Source: a virus. Taken from it: a stretch of 28,760 bases of DNA. Shown piece after piece: positions 20,578 through 28,573 of the stretch (position 1 is the stretch's first letter; the number at the start of each line of letters is the position of its first letter). The position numbers and the translations under genes are program-made. The notes beneath the pieces are model-generated. The model worked only from the letters and a program-made list of their open reading frames with translations, made no database searches and was not told the DNA's origin. The DNA is taken from positions 1-28,760 of IMG/VR virus record IMGVR_UViG_3300020171_000103. One strand, 5' to 3'.

Positions 20578-20791
20578 ATCCCTCGCGTCGTAGCCAATAC
20601 ATGAAATGGTTTGCCCCGGTTAATATCTCGTCGAGAAACTTGCTATCCTCATGCTTGAACCACGCATGACCATCCTTCGGCTCAAACCGTGTGGAGTATT
20701 CGCTTACGGTCACTTGAATGTGGCCGCCTTTGGCGACTGAGCTATCATTGGCAAAGTCCTCAAGCATCTGGAATTGTTGTTTGTCGGTCAT
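20540..20791 (-). CDS. Small hypothetical protein
   Basis: 83 residues. AAGGAG lies 6 nt before ATG 20791, which overlaps the upstream stop as ATGA. A mixed N-terminal region (HIQVTVSEYSTRFEP) is followed by an aromatic helix (FMYWLRREGYEI) and a Lys-rich tail. No family recognised. Confidence 0.6.
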   Translation of the reverse strand: MTDKQQFQMLEDFANDSSVAKGGHIQVTVSEYSTRFEPKDGHAWFKHEDSKFLDEILTGANHFMYWLRREGYEIKKSKKAKAN

Positions 20792-21102
20792 CGTTTCTCC
20801 TTCTTATTCGGTTTAACCGCCCGTTTGTTCGGTTTAGCCTTACGCATCTCGCTCCAGTGTTTCGGCAGTTTAATTTGCGTAGAAGGACACAATGTGTCTC
20901 TTTCTGCAATCTTCCGCACAGCGGTTTTTACTGCACTTGCAGTAGTTTTTACCGCATCGGGCGTGGCTAAGCAGGTGTGTATGCCGGGTGGAGGAATCCA
21001 TTGCTGACATCGTTTGCACCACCGCAGATGGTCGGCGTTCACAGCGCCATCTTCGATAAAGTCGTGGTAGACTTTGTTGCCTTGTTTATATTTTCGTTTC
21101 AC
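20788..21102 (-). CDS. Small zinc-containing basic protein
   Basis: 104 residues from GTG 21102, supported by AAGGAG 6 nt upstream. CKRCQQWIPPPGIHTC (29-44) gives C-x2-C...H-x-C zinc ligands; the rest is very basic, with a Lys-rich tail (KPNKRAVKPNKKEKR). Likely binds nucleic acid. First gene after the 243-nt control region, so probably read from its own promoter. Confidence 0.6.
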   Translation of the reverse strand: MKRKYKQGNKVYHDFIEDGAVNADHLRWCKRCQQWIPPPGIHTCLATPDAVKTTASAVKTAVRKIAERDTLCPSTQIKLPKHWSEMRKAKPNKRAVKPNKKEKR

Positions 21103-21345
21103 CTGTTGCTCCTTCTATTGTGTAAATCTATATAAAATAGTCATCATTTGTGTATACTTATGGCAATAACACCGTTCGGTAAACTTCTCCGTTTTATTGT
21201 GCAATTCATGTTTATTGTTACCGAGCGGTAATTCTGACAGTTTTTTACTAATTTGGCACTATTTAGTATTCAGTATAATGCTGTTTTGGTCATTGATGCA
21301 CCATAAGTCCACGAAAAATGGACATAGTGAGCATTATATTGCCGA
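21103..21345. promoter_or_regulatory. Intergenic control region with paired ACCGNNCGGT sites
   Basis: ACCGTTCGGT (21171-21180) and ACCGAGCGGT (21220-21229) are each dyads and lie 49 bp apart. A nested inverted repeat TATAATGCT/AGCATTATA (21274-21282, 21330-21338) encloses GTCCA/TGGAC (21307-21311, 21319-21323). TATAAT on the minus strand at 21339-21334 with TTCACG 18 nt upstream is a possible promoter for the genes starting at 21102. No open frame with a ribosome binding site is present. Confidence 0.45.
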
Positions 21346-22197
21346 TTACACATGAGCGTGAATGTCCGCCATTGTAGAGTCCGCATCGTTTTTTCGCGTC
21401 CGTTTAATCTTCACTTCAAGTTTGATTGTGCCAAGCTCGGTGGGGCGTAGGTATCTATTGGACACATAACTGTCTTGGCCGTCAACGTATCCGCGTAGGA
21501 ATGATCCTGTCCGGCATAGAAGTTGGCGTTTCTGCTTGACTGCCATTTCGCCTGTCTGGTTATTTATCTGCACCACCAGCGTAGATTCAGGCCATACACC
21601 GCGCTTGTGGTCGTGTCCGCAAAAGTACAGGTCGGCAACAGGGAAGATACGGCGCAGGTCGTCCACTTGGTTTATCGTAGTCCCGGCGCATTTCCCACCA
21701 GCCTTGCCGTGTGCGGCGACAATATCAACAACTACATGGCGTCCGTTTTGTTCCAAAGCTAACCGGGTATAAGATATTTCGCCAAGGTACTTCGAGCCTA
21801 ACTGCTCGGCAATATGCTGGTCGGAATTGAAGCCGTCTTGGAAGTGCCATTGATGGTTTCCGGCCACCACGCCAATCATCTTGCCCTTCATAAACTTTAC
21901 TTCGGATAAAAACCGCTCGGTATCTGCGTCGGCAATGCGGTCGAGTTTTTTAACCGTGGAATCGTGTAGCTTCGGGTCGAGTAAAATCTTGCGCTCGCTT
22001 GTCGAGGCGAAGTCGTTAGGATCGCCCATGAGCATGTAGTAGGTAAAGGCATCGTCCTCATGGCGGCAACGGCGTAGAAAATTGTGCCAGCGTTCGGTAT
22101 CGCAAAGCTCCACGTCACGGTGGATGTCGCCAAACGGGATTATCTTCAGGGATTGGCGCGGCGGAAGTTTGATGTTGAGTAGGTGGAGATTAAACAT
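21346..22197 (-). CDS. Calcineurin-like metallophosphoesterase
   Basis: 283 residues with all metal motifs in order: GDIH (23-26), GDPND (58-62), GNHQ (113-116), AHGK (162-165) and GHDH (194-197). These bind two metals and hydrolyse phosphoesters; the target could be DNA, as in SbcD/Mre11, or a nucleotide. It has no capping domain and follows a helicase gene, so a role in DNA processing is reasonable but inferred. AAGGAAG lies upstream of ATG 22197. Confidence 0.88.
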   Translation of the reverse strand: MFNLHLLNIKLPPRQSLKIIPFGDIHRDVELCDTERWHNFLRRCRHEDDAFTYYMLMGDPNDFASTSERKILLDPKLHDSTVKKLDRIADADTERFLSEVKFMKGKMIGVVAGNHQWHFQDGFNSDQHIAEQLGSKYLGEISYTRLALEQNGRHVVVDIVAAHGKAGGKCAGTTINQVDDLRRIFPVADLYFCGHDHKRGVWPESTLVVQINNQTGEMAVKQKRQLLCRTGSFLRGYVDGQDSYVSNRYLRPTELGTIKLEVKIKRTRKNDADSTMADIHAHV

Positions 22198-22214
22198 TAG
22201 ACACTTCCTTTTTG

Positions 22215-23729
22215 TTAGAACTTAACTCTCCAGTAATTACTCGACAGTTCCGCAAGTAACTCGCTTGCCCTTGATTTTGACAGATCAGAATAATAACCGG
22301 CATCGTTCAGCGTTCTGACTTGTCCTGGTGTCGCCATCTTCTTCTTGCTCCGGCCAAGAACACAGTTCAACAGGCGATTGGCGTGCCCCTTAGTCTTGAC
22401 CTTTGCCGAGTTGATTCCAAATCGCTTCAATAAGTGAAGTTGATTCTCCGTGGGTGCCTGTTCTTCCCATGCAAATACCGGTTCGTACTCGGCCAATCCC
22501 TCGTCTTTAATCATAACAGCGTAGGCCAGCGGGTCAATTAGACGAGATTCCTTGTGCCGTTGACTCCTTAGTTCCCGGGCCAAAGCCTCCTCGCGTTCCT
22601 TGATTACATCCCGTTTCGCCATATCCTCCATGAACTCCAAGTCCATCGGACCGGTGGCTTCCTCTTGTCGTTTCTGCATCTTATCAGCCACTTCCGGGGA
22701 CTCGGCAATCAGGTTGCACGGATGGCATAGATCGTGTTTGGCCGTCTGCCAGAGGAAGTCAAGGATCAATAGATTATCCTTGCCCGGACGGGTCCCGCGC
22801 CCGATCATCTGGGCGTAGTATGGCCGGCTCTTGGTTGCTCGAAGTACGATTACGCAATCAATCGGTGAGTGGTCATATCCCTCGTTCAAGAGTTGGCTAT
22901 TGAGCATGACCGACCCGAGCCCATCAGCCTCCCATTCCGACATCTGGCTCCTATCCTCGCCGCTGGCATAGTACGCTCGGCGCCCTGAATCATGTAGGAT
23001 GCCCTGTAGCTTGCGAGCGGTAACACAAAGCGGGGTAAAGATGAGAGTCTTGCGGTCAGTTGGGATCGCCTCGGCTATGCGGGGCAGGTAGGGGTCAAGG
23101 GCGTTGCTAAGGTCGCCCTCGTTGTAGTCGCCGGCCGTAATCCTGACGCTGGACAGGTCGATCTTTAGCGGATGGGTTTTGGCAACAATCCGGCACAGCC
23201 ATCCATCAGTTATGGCTTGACGCAGACTGTACTCGTAGGCCAAGGCGTCGAAGTATTGGCCCAGGTTCTTCTTGTCGCCCCTATCCGGGGTCGCTGATAC
23301 CCCGCATACATAAGCATCCGGGAAGTGATTAAGGATGCGCTGATAGGAGTCGGCAAGGCAATGGTGGGCCTCGTCGATAATTATTTTACCGAAGTAGTTG
23401 CGGTCAAATCGTTCCAACCTGCTCGGACGCATAAGGGTCTGAACAGAACCAACAACGATTCTATGTCCGTTGGCGTTTTCTTCGGCCTTCTCGATGCCAC
23501 AGTCCAAACCCGTAGCAACCTTGAGTTTATCTTGAGCTTGACGGATCAACTCATCTCTGTGTGCAAGGATTAAAATTCTGTTTCCGGCGGAGTGTTCCCT
23601 TGCCGCAATATGCGAAAACACATGGGTCTTGCCGGATCCGGTTGGCATCGACACCAACACCTTGCGGTGCTCCTTCCACTTGGCATAGACCGCGTTCAGG
23701 GCGTCGGATTGGTAGTTTCTTAAAACCAT
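22215..23729 (-). CDS. SF2 DEAH-box helicase
   Basis: 504 residues. Walker A MPTGSGKT (28-35), DEAHH (119-123), SATP (145-148) and a QMIGRGTRPG motif VI mark a superfamily 2 helicase of the RecG/UvsW-RAD25-like phage group. The C-terminal region carries two similar small helical repeats, PTENQLHLLKRFGI...LLN and ATPGQVRTLNDAGY...LL, probably DNA-binding. It should remodel branched DNA during replication and recombination. The weak ribosome binding site (GAG) lies in the stop of the previous gene, suggesting coupling. Confidence 0.9.
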   Translation of the reverse strand: MVLRNYQSDALNAVYAKWKEHRKVLVSMPTGSGKTHVFSHIAAREHSAGNRILILAHRDELIRQAQDKLKVATGLDCGIEKAEENANGHRIVVGSVQTLMRPSRLERFDRNYFGKIIIDEAHHCLADSYQRILNHFPDAYVCGVSATPDRGDKKNLGQYFDALAYEYSLRQAITDGWLCRIVAKTHPLKIDLSSVRITAGDYNEGDLSNALDPYLPRIAEAIPTDRKTLIFTPLCVTARKLQGILHDSGRRAYYASGEDRSQMSEWEADGLGSVMLNSQLLNEGYDHSPIDCVIVLRATKSRPYYAQMIGRGTRPGKDNLLILDFLWQTAKHDLCHPCNLIAESPEVADKMQKRQEEATGPMDLEFMEDMAKRDVIKEREEALARELRSQRHKESRLIDPLAYAVMIKDEGLAEYEPVFAWEEQAPTENQLHLLKRFGINSAKVKTKGHANRLLNCVLGRSKKKMATPGQVRTLNDAGYYSDLSKSRASELLAELSSNYWRVKF

Positions 23730-23733
23730 GATG

Positions 23734-24057
23734 TTACTCAGGTGCTATCGGTCCCTCGATTATCTGTTTCCTGGCGCGCTCGCAATCGGCATCAAAGTCG
23801 CCAATTTCCCATGCACGCTTGAAACTATCGCCATGAATGAAGACATAAGTATCCCGTATATCCTTCACACCCATTCCGCCAATATGCCTTTTTTTATACT
23901 TTGCGAGTAACTTCAAATTTAGTTTGCCATCCTTGATGATTTTGCGTTTCCGCAATAACCTATAATCGGAAACAGCTTGTTCGAGCGTCCCGCTCATTAT
24001 CTCTTGGCTCATCCCTTTGTTTATTTCGGCACTCATATCAATTTCAGTTGTTGGCAT
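23734..24057 (-). CDS. Small hypothetical protein
   Basis: 107 residues from ATG 24057 (GAGGG 7 nt upstream; longer starts overlap the previous gene). Contains EQAVSDYRLLRKRKIIKDGK, LAKYKKRHIGGMGVKDIRDT, and a FDADCERARKQIIEGP tail. Helical and charged. No family recognised. Confidence 0.55.
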   Translation of the reverse strand: MPTTEIDMSAEINKGMSQEIMSGTLEQAVSDYRLLRKRKIIKDGKLNLKLLAKYKKRHIGGMGVKDIRDTYVFIHGDSFKRAWEIGDFDADCERARKQIIEGPIAPE

Positions 24058-24241
24058 AATCGTTCCCTCTTTCTTTTTTTGTGGTTGCGAATTCGTGCTG
24101 AGATTTCTGCCAATCGTGTTCGCATTGGCAATCAAAACAAATCGCCTCATCCCCTGTTATCGGCGTGAAGAACGCTCCGCATTTACACTTACGACGTTTC
24201 ACCGTGATGAATTCCAGGCTGTTGTAGTATTGACGGTTCAT
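24044..24241 (-). CDS. 65-residue zinc-ribbon protein
   Basis: Starts at ATG 24241 with GAGGGGG 4 nt upstream. KCKCGAFF (18-25) and CFDCQC (35-40) give a zinc ribbon, followed by a charged tail. It overlaps the next gene by 14 nt. A strong hairpin lies just upstream of its ribosome binding site. Confidence 0.6.
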   Translation of the reverse strand: MNRQYYNSLEFITVKRRKCKCGAFFTPITGDEAICFDCQCEHDWQKSQHEFATTKKERGNDYANN

Positions 24242-24250
24242 ATTCCCCCT

Positions 24251-24317
24251 CGGGTGGACTACCGGCACGGGAACGTGGAGGGAACACACGCCGGAGGCCC
24301 GCACGCCGGTAGCCACC
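24251..24317 (-). promoter_or_regulatory. Strong GC-rich hairpin upstream of zinc-ribbon gene
   Basis: GGGTGG-A-CTACCGGC (24251-24265) pairs with GCCGGTAG-CCACCC (24304-24317): 14 bp with a 1-nt bulge. The 38-nt loop contains a further CGGG/CCCG stem. In the transcript it ends directly before the GAGGGGG site of the gene starting at 24241 and follows the SSB-like gene stop. Translation control or mRNA processing is plausible. Confidence 0.6.
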
Positions 24318-24324
24318 CTTGATA

Positions 24325-24768
24325 TTACGCGAAGTTTGCCGGAGCCGGTTCCTCGGGTCCCTCGGCCGGGAACAGGTAGTTCTTGACCTGCATGGTCGTC
24401 TTTCCGTTATAGGTGTGCTGTTCCAACACCGCCTTGCAGGTGGCACCAGGAACTTCGTCCCATTTGGGAGTAATGGTCTCGCCGTGTTTGCGCTCTCCGA
24501 TGGCACGGAAAAACGCACACACCATGCCCCACGTGCTGTCATGCAGGGTCAGGGTATCGAATGCCGTGCCGATCCTGTTGGCATAGGTGTCATCGTTGAT
24601 GTTGTACACCATAAACACCAACTTGGCTTGAGGCGCTCCATCCGTCTTGGCGCCTTTTGATATGGCCTTGGTCAGCGACTTAGTAGCAAGTCGATATTCC
24701 CCTTCGGGAAGTAACGGACTTCCGCCGCTACCATCTTCATCAATCGGACTGTCCCAGTCTTTACTCAT
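24325..24768 (-). CDS. Probable single-stranded DNA-binding protein (DUF669-like)
   Basis: 147 residues. LLPEGEYRLATKSLTKAISK (19-38) followed by AKLVFMVYNI and a beta-rich body resembles the OB-type DUF669/SSB-like proteins next to phage recombination ATPases. The C-terminus FPAEGPEEPAPANFA is acidic and Pro-rich with an aromatic residue near the end, like an SSB tail. It lies directly after the Sak4-like gene. AAGGAG lies 9 nt before the ATG. Assignment is by fold pattern and context. Confidence 0.6.
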   Translation of the reverse strand: MSKDWDSPIDEDGSGGSPLLPEGEYRLATKSLTKAISKGAKTDGAPQAKLVFMVYNINDDTYANRIGTAFDTLTLHDSTWGMVCAFFRAIGERKHGETITPKWDEVPGATCKAVLEQHTYNGKTTMQVKNYLFPAEGPEEPAPANFA

Positions 24769-24770
24769 GA

Positions 24771-25808
24771 CTATTTACTCCTTGTTGATTTGATCTTCTC
24801 TACCACCACGTTCCAGTTGGCATCTTGAATCATCTGGTTCAATACCACCAATTTGATCTCCGTCAGTTTCCCTCCTTTTGGTATGAATGACTTTCCTTCG
24901 CAGTAATCCTTCAATTCCGACACCAGCACCCCGGACAGTTCCATGAGTGTTGCCAGCCGCGGGGGGATATCCTCGGTTTCGGGCTTGACGGGTCCCACCT
25001 TCGTTGCCTGTCCGGTCTTGAGCATTTCCTCTACTCCCTTGGGGACCGGCGCGGGTTCCACCTTCTCAACCACCGGCTTGCTGACGTTCTCACCGAGCAC
25101 CTTGGCAAACACCCCGAAGTCAAACGGCAACTCAAACGGTATCTGGTCGGGCAGCCCCCAGCGGTTCTTGGCATCGTAGGCCGCGGTGTGCTGGGTGTGG
25201 ATGATGCGCTTGCGGCCGCCGACGGCTTTCATCTTCCCTGTTTCGCTTTCCGTGACTTGGACTTTATAGTTAATAAAAAGCACGGCTGCCGCCCACTCTT
25301 TAAGAAGTGGAGCCACCCGACCACTACAGGAAATCTCGTAATGGTCGAACGATCCGCCCTCATCCGGAAGGTCGAGGTTTTTAATTGAGGAATGAGCAAT
25401 AAAGACTACGTGCATCCCAGAATCAATTAAGGCATTCAGGGAATTAAGAAACTTTTCTATCTCATCCGAAAGTTTCACATATCCTTTGCCATGATCGAAT
25501 TCGCTGAGACTGGATTTGCCAGCTTGTGAGCAAACGTGCTGAACGCAATCGCGCTCGGCCCAGTCAGCACTATCAATTACAACCGTTTTGTAATCGTGCT
25601 TCTGGGTCTTGACGTACTTCACGGCGTCCATAATATCTTGCCACGACTTGCACGGCATACGGTCGATATTCATCCACCCTGTTCCGCGCTCGCAATCGAT
25701 GAATACGGGTTTAGGAAACTGAGCGGCGAGCGTTGATTTTCCTATACCTTCAGGACCATATATCAGGATGCTTTGAGCCTGTTGAATTTTTCCGCTGATA
25801 ACTTGCAT
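24771..25808 (-). CDS. RecA-like AAA ATPase, Sak4-type recombinase
   Basis: 345 residues from ATG 25808, chosen because AAGGAGGG lies 6 nt upstream. Walker A GPEGIGKST (18-26), Walker B TVVIDS (75-80) with ADWAER after it, and VVFIAH later are the core of the phage AAA_24/Sak4 family, which anneals or exchanges DNA strands together with an SSB-like partner (encoded next). The C-terminal third is a charged linker plus a small helical domain. The 5' end overlaps the HNH gene tail by 46 nt. Confidence 0.85.
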   Translation of the reverse strand: MQVISGKIQQAQSILIYGPEGIGKSTLAAQFPKPVFIDCERGTGWMNIDRMPCKSWQDIMDAVKYVKTQKHDYKTVVIDSADWAERDCVQHVCSQAGKSSLSEFDHGKGYVKLSDEIEKFLNSLNALIDSGMHVVFIAHSSIKNLDLPDEGGSFDHYEISCSGRVAPLLKEWAAAVLFINYKVQVTESETGKMKAVGGRKRIIHTQHTAAYDAKNRWGLPDQIPFELPFDFGVFAKVLGENVSKPVVEKVEPAPVPKGVEEMLKTGQATKVGPVKPETEDIPPRLATLMELSGVLVSELKDYCEGKSFIPKGGKLTEIKLVVLNQMIQDANWNVVVEKIKSTRSK

Positions 25809-26419
25809 TTTAACCCTCCTTGTTTTTGTAGTTCCGTAACTGTTTTTACTCCTTCCCACTTCGCGCTTTTAGACGCGTTGCACTTGGCGCAAGCAGGTCT
25901 CAAATTTGCCGGCCAATGCGAGCCTCCTTTTTTTATCGGTTTAACATGATCTGTTGTTGTTGCATCTTTGCCACAAATCCAGCATTTATTTCCCCACATC
26001 TCCCATCGAGAGTTTATGTGTTTTTTGCTGGTATGCCCATAACCAGGAGCATGAGTTCTACTCGCCCTTTTTCTTTTTGCCATTTCAGGATGTCTTTTGG
26101 CATATTCTTGAGCATCTGCGATGCGTTTAGATTTATGGTCGGAATAGTAAGCCCTGTAACCCTCTCTGATTTTTTCGAGATTTTTAGCACGATAGGCGAT
26201 GCCGTATAATCTTCGCTTTTCTCGGTTGTTTGCGTTATATTTATCGCAATGAATCTTATCGTATCCGGGATGATTCCTGCGCCACGCCCGGTCTTTTATT
26301 CTCGCCGCCATCTTGTCTCTTGGATGCAGTCGGTGCCACACCTTGCTACGATCAAGAACTTCTTGACGATGCAGTAGGTAATACTTCCTGTTGGCTCTCT
26401 TTGCTGATTCGCTTGGCAT
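25763..26419 (-). CDS. HNH homing-type endonuclease
   Basis: 218 residues from ATG 26419, which starts one base after the upstream stop. The N-terminal 140 residues are basic and repetitive (RRLYGIAYRAKNLEKIREGY type helices), probably DNA-binding. The nuclease core is CWICGK...TDHVKPIKKGG...NLRPACAKCNASKS, with CxxC pairs and the catalytic DH and N. Its tail overlaps the start of the Sak4-like gene, as if the gene inserted between the two and captured the boundary. It is likely a mobile gene. Confidence 0.87.
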   Translation of the reverse strand: MPSESAKRANRKYYLLHRQEVLDRSKVWHRLHPRDKMAARIKDRAWRRNHPGYDKIHCDKYNANNREKRRLYGIAYRAKNLEKIREGYRAYYSDHKSKRIADAQEYAKRHPEMAKRKRASRTHAPGYGHTSKKHINSRWEMWGNKCWICGKDATTTDHVKPIKKGGSHWPANLRPACAKCNASKSAKWEGVKTVTELQKQGGLKCKLSAEKFNRLKAS

Positions 26420-26420
26420 A

Positions 26421-26918
26421 TTAAAACTCGATCCGTTTCTGACCTTCGACCCTGACCCCACCACGTTCACAATACACTTCAATACCTCCTATTTTGGTTG
26501 ACTCCCGCATGGTTCGGACGTATTCGCCCAACTTGACCATATCCAGCATCCAAAACTCATCAGGAATCAATGCCGGATCCCTGACCATAAACTTCCACAC
26601 TTCCTGCACCTTGCGTAACCCTTCGACCTTGGGAGCGCCGTACTTCTCGTCGTACATGGTCATGGCCGGGAGCAGTATGGCCTCGGTCTCGGCGGCCTCT
26701 GCGTCTGCCTTCTTCTCCTGTGCCACGATCTCCTTGTGGGCGGCTGATGCCTTGTCCTTCATAGGGGCAAACACCGCCTTGATCTGCTTGCGTAGCTTCT
26801 TGACGGCTACAAGCATAGTGCCAGCACGTTCATAGGATTCCTTATCCACAATGATGATTGCCTTGGCCTGGTCACGGATGGTTAGAGCTTCGGTCTGGAC
26901 TTGTTCGAGTTCGTTCAT
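26421..26918 (-). CDS. Coiled-coil phage protein of the recombination cluster
   Basis: 165 residues. MNELEQVQTEALTIRDQAKA followed by a long helix (KKLRKQIKAVFAPMKDKASA, then AHKEIVAQEKKADAEAAETE) is typical of a phage family found next to Sak4-like recombination genes. The C-terminal part (IPDEFWMLDMVKLGEYVRTM, then IGGIEVYCE) is a small globular domain. It may help load or regulate the recombinase. Function unproven. Coupled to the upstream gene by ATGA. Confidence 0.6.
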   Translation of the reverse strand: MNELEQVQTEALTIRDQAKAIIIVDKESYERAGTMLVAVKKLRKQIKAVFAPMKDKASAAHKEIVAQEKKADAEAAETEAILLPAMTMYDEKYGAPKVEGLRKVQEVWKFMVRDPALIPDEFWMLDMVKLGEYVRTMRESTKIGGIEVYCERGGVRVEGQKRIEF

Positions 26919-27112
26919 TTGATCCTATCTTTCATAAACTCAATTAGAAATAATCTAAGTTCTTTGCTTGGACTCTCACCATCAATATCCAAGTCTTCAA
27001 CAATTACTCTTGTCTCCCATTCCGGCGGGTGCATGGAGTCGCCCTTGTCGGTCTGAACGGATTGCACCGCATAGTTCATAGTGATTGTTGCCGTTATGGT
27101 TTCTGTTGCCAT
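26915..27112 (-). CDS. Small hypothetical protein
   Basis: 65 residues: a beta-like N-terminus (TETITATITMNYAVQSVQ) and a helical end (KELRLFLIEFMKDRIK). It overlaps the RusA-like gene by 19 nt and the next start as ATGA. No strong ribosome binding site, so coupling is likely. No family recognised. Confidence 0.5.
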   Translation of the reverse strand: MATETITATITMNYAVQSVQTDKGDSMHPPEWETRVIVEDLDIDGESPSKELRLFLIEFMKDRIK

Positions 27113-27462
27113 ATCTCAATTACCGTTTCTTCCCGTTCGTCTTTTGTAACTTGCACCTGCTCTTTATTGACTTTGCCGATTTCCTTGGCACTATCATCTT
27201 GTAATACTCCCGCACTAACGAGCCCATCAAGGACGTATTTAACACAAGCTCCGTCGGGGTCGGCGAGCCGGTGACGCTTCTCAAGGAAAGTGACACTAAC
27301 TTGTCCGTCAGGTCGCGTAGTTTCTTGCGTTGCCAGAAGTGCATTGCCAGTATCCGGTTCCAAGTGGGGAGCCGGGCGGGAAAAACTAATCTTACCAACA
27401 ACGAGTTGTTGCTGGACTTGGCGTTGATATCGCTCGGGGAGGTCATCTATTTTTACACCCAC
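27094..27462 (-). CDS. rusA: RusA-like Holliday junction resolvase
   Basis: 122 residues from GTG 27462 (AAGGAG with 5-6 nt spacing). The core DPDGACVKYVLDGLVSAGVL (68-87) then DDSAKE fits the RusA pattern DxDN-x-x-K-x-x-LD-x-L...GV-x-x-DD, whose aspartates bind magnesium. RusA cuts four-way junctions made in recombination and replication. The family usually has Asn at the DxDN position; here it is DPDG. It overlaps the GIY-YIG gene by 10 nt and sits with other recombination genes. Confidence 0.75.
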   Translation of the reverse strand: MGVKIDDLPERYQRQVQQQLVVGKISFSRPAPHLEPDTGNALLATQETTRPDGQVSVTFLEKRHRLADPDGACVKYVLDGLVSAGVLQDDSAKEIGKVNKEQVQVTKDEREETVIEIWQQKP

Positions 27463-28085
27463 TTTCTCTCCTTGGAAAGACGTTTGCCTTTATGAGCATT
27501 GCTCATTCTGATTCTGGCTTCTTCGGACGGAATTCTTCCTTTAAGTGACTTCCTAATTTTATTTCTTACTTCTTCTGTCACAATTTTTCCCTTATGTTTG
27601 GCTCCAATTTTACGGCGGGTTTCTTCGGAGCAAATTCTTCCTTTTTGAGCTATCCCCATTTTTATGCGTGTTTCTTTTGAAGGATATATTCCCTTGTGGG
27701 CGTCGCTCATTTTTTTGCGGACTTCCGTTGTTATGACCGTACCTTTTTTAATTTCGCTTATTTTTCTTCGCGTTTCATCGGAATGCACAACTATGGATGC
27801 GTCTTGGAGGTTGAACCCGCAATCCCTGTTTTTGCTGTTATGAAAAGTTATCCAATAATCTTCGCGTGGTAAAAGATATGACACGGAACAATCTTCAAGA
27901 ATCCTGAACTCAAAAGATTCTTCTCCATATTTCGTCCATGATTTTTGAAAATAATCATTTGGATGGATTCCTTTGCGGGCGTCCCATCTGTGTTGGTGCC
28001 AACGACGCAGAATATTCGTGCTACTACCAATAAGAATCTTCCTATTAATTAGATTGACTATTCCGTATATACCGCTAAGTTTCAT
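27453..28085 (-). CDS. GIY-YIG homing endonuclease with NUMOD3 repeats
   Basis: 210 residues. GIYGIVN (5-11) and ILIGSS (17-22) stand for the GIY and YIG parts, with Arg27-Arg28 and a later Glu (FRILEDC) as catalytic candidates. Residues 105-208 hold about six NUMOD3 repeats, each like S-x-ETR-x-KI...HKG, which bind DNA along the groove. It is a free-standing mobile nuclease lodged between the RlpA-like and RusA-like genes. Its start overlaps the upstream stop as ATGA. Confidence 0.88.
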   Translation of the reverse strand: MKLSGIYGIVNLINRKILIGSSTNILRRWHQHRWDARKGIHPNDYFQKSWTKYGEESFEFRILEDCSVSYLLPREDYWITFHNSKNRDCGFNLQDASIVVHSDETRRKISEIKKGTVITTEVRKKMSDAHKGIYPSKETRIKMGIAQKGRICSEETRRKIGAKHKGKIVTEEVRNKIRKSLKGRIPSEEARIRMSNAHKGKRLSKERKWV

Positions 28086-28573
28086 TTCACCCTCTCCACC
28101 ACTACTCTAATCCTACCTCTTTCGAGGCTTGCGAGTTTTTTGAACGCCGCCGGGGTCAGGTCGATCATATTTTTTGTCCACTTCGCCGGACCCCGGTCCG
28201 TGCAAGATACAATGATCGTATGACCGTTGCATAAGTTCGTTACACGCATCCGTTGCCCGAACTTTATGTTCCACATGGCGCACGTCATCGCCTTCGGGTT
28301 GTACACTTTCCCCGATGCCGTCAGGTTGCCCGTCGGGGGATACCATGTTGCCCATCCCTCTCTGGCGGTTGAGGTCTTTGATATAAGACAGGACGTTTCC
28401 TTGCCCGTCATGCGTAACGAGTTCTCCAGTCCGGGGGCAATATCCTGTTTGTGCGAGTTCGTCGAACCTTTCATTGATTTTGTCGTTTCGTCGGCAGGCC
28501 ACCCGCAAGAGTCGGCTTTCACGATCAGCGCGACGATGAAGGGCGCCAAGCAAATCCATATTGGTAATCTCAT
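28082..28573 (-). CDS. Secreted RlpA-like double-psi beta-barrel protein
   Basis: 163 residues. An N-terminal signal peptide (MRLPIWICLAPFIVALIVKA, cut near DSCG) is followed by a linker and, at 73-160, a DPBB domain: GWATWYPPTGNLTASGKVYN, FGQRMRVTNLCNGHTIIVSC, TDRGP with the conserved Asp, and MIDLTPAAFKKLA. RlpA-like domains act on or bind peptidoglycan, so a lysis or cell-wall role is likely. The region is also open in a second frame (28113-28580), whose start has the better-spaced ribosome binding site. Confidence 0.75.
   Translation of the reverse strand: MRLPIWICLAPFIVALIVKADSCGWPADETTKSMKGSTNSHKQDIAPGLENSLRMTGKETSCLISKTSTAREGWATWYPPTGNLTASGKVYNPKAMTCAMWNIKFGQRMRVTNLCNGHTIIVSCTDRGPAKWTKNMIDLTPAAFKKLASLERGRIRVVVERVK

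Noticed and set aside
24189-24542. 117-residue minus-strand ORF overlapping the SSB-like gene
   Set aside because: Out-of-frame image of the SSB-like gene, Arg/Pro-rich, no ribosome binding site.
27120-27446. 108-residue minus-strand ORF within the RusA-like gene
   Set aside because: Alternative frame without a ribosome binding site; the RusA frame has the family's acidic motifs.
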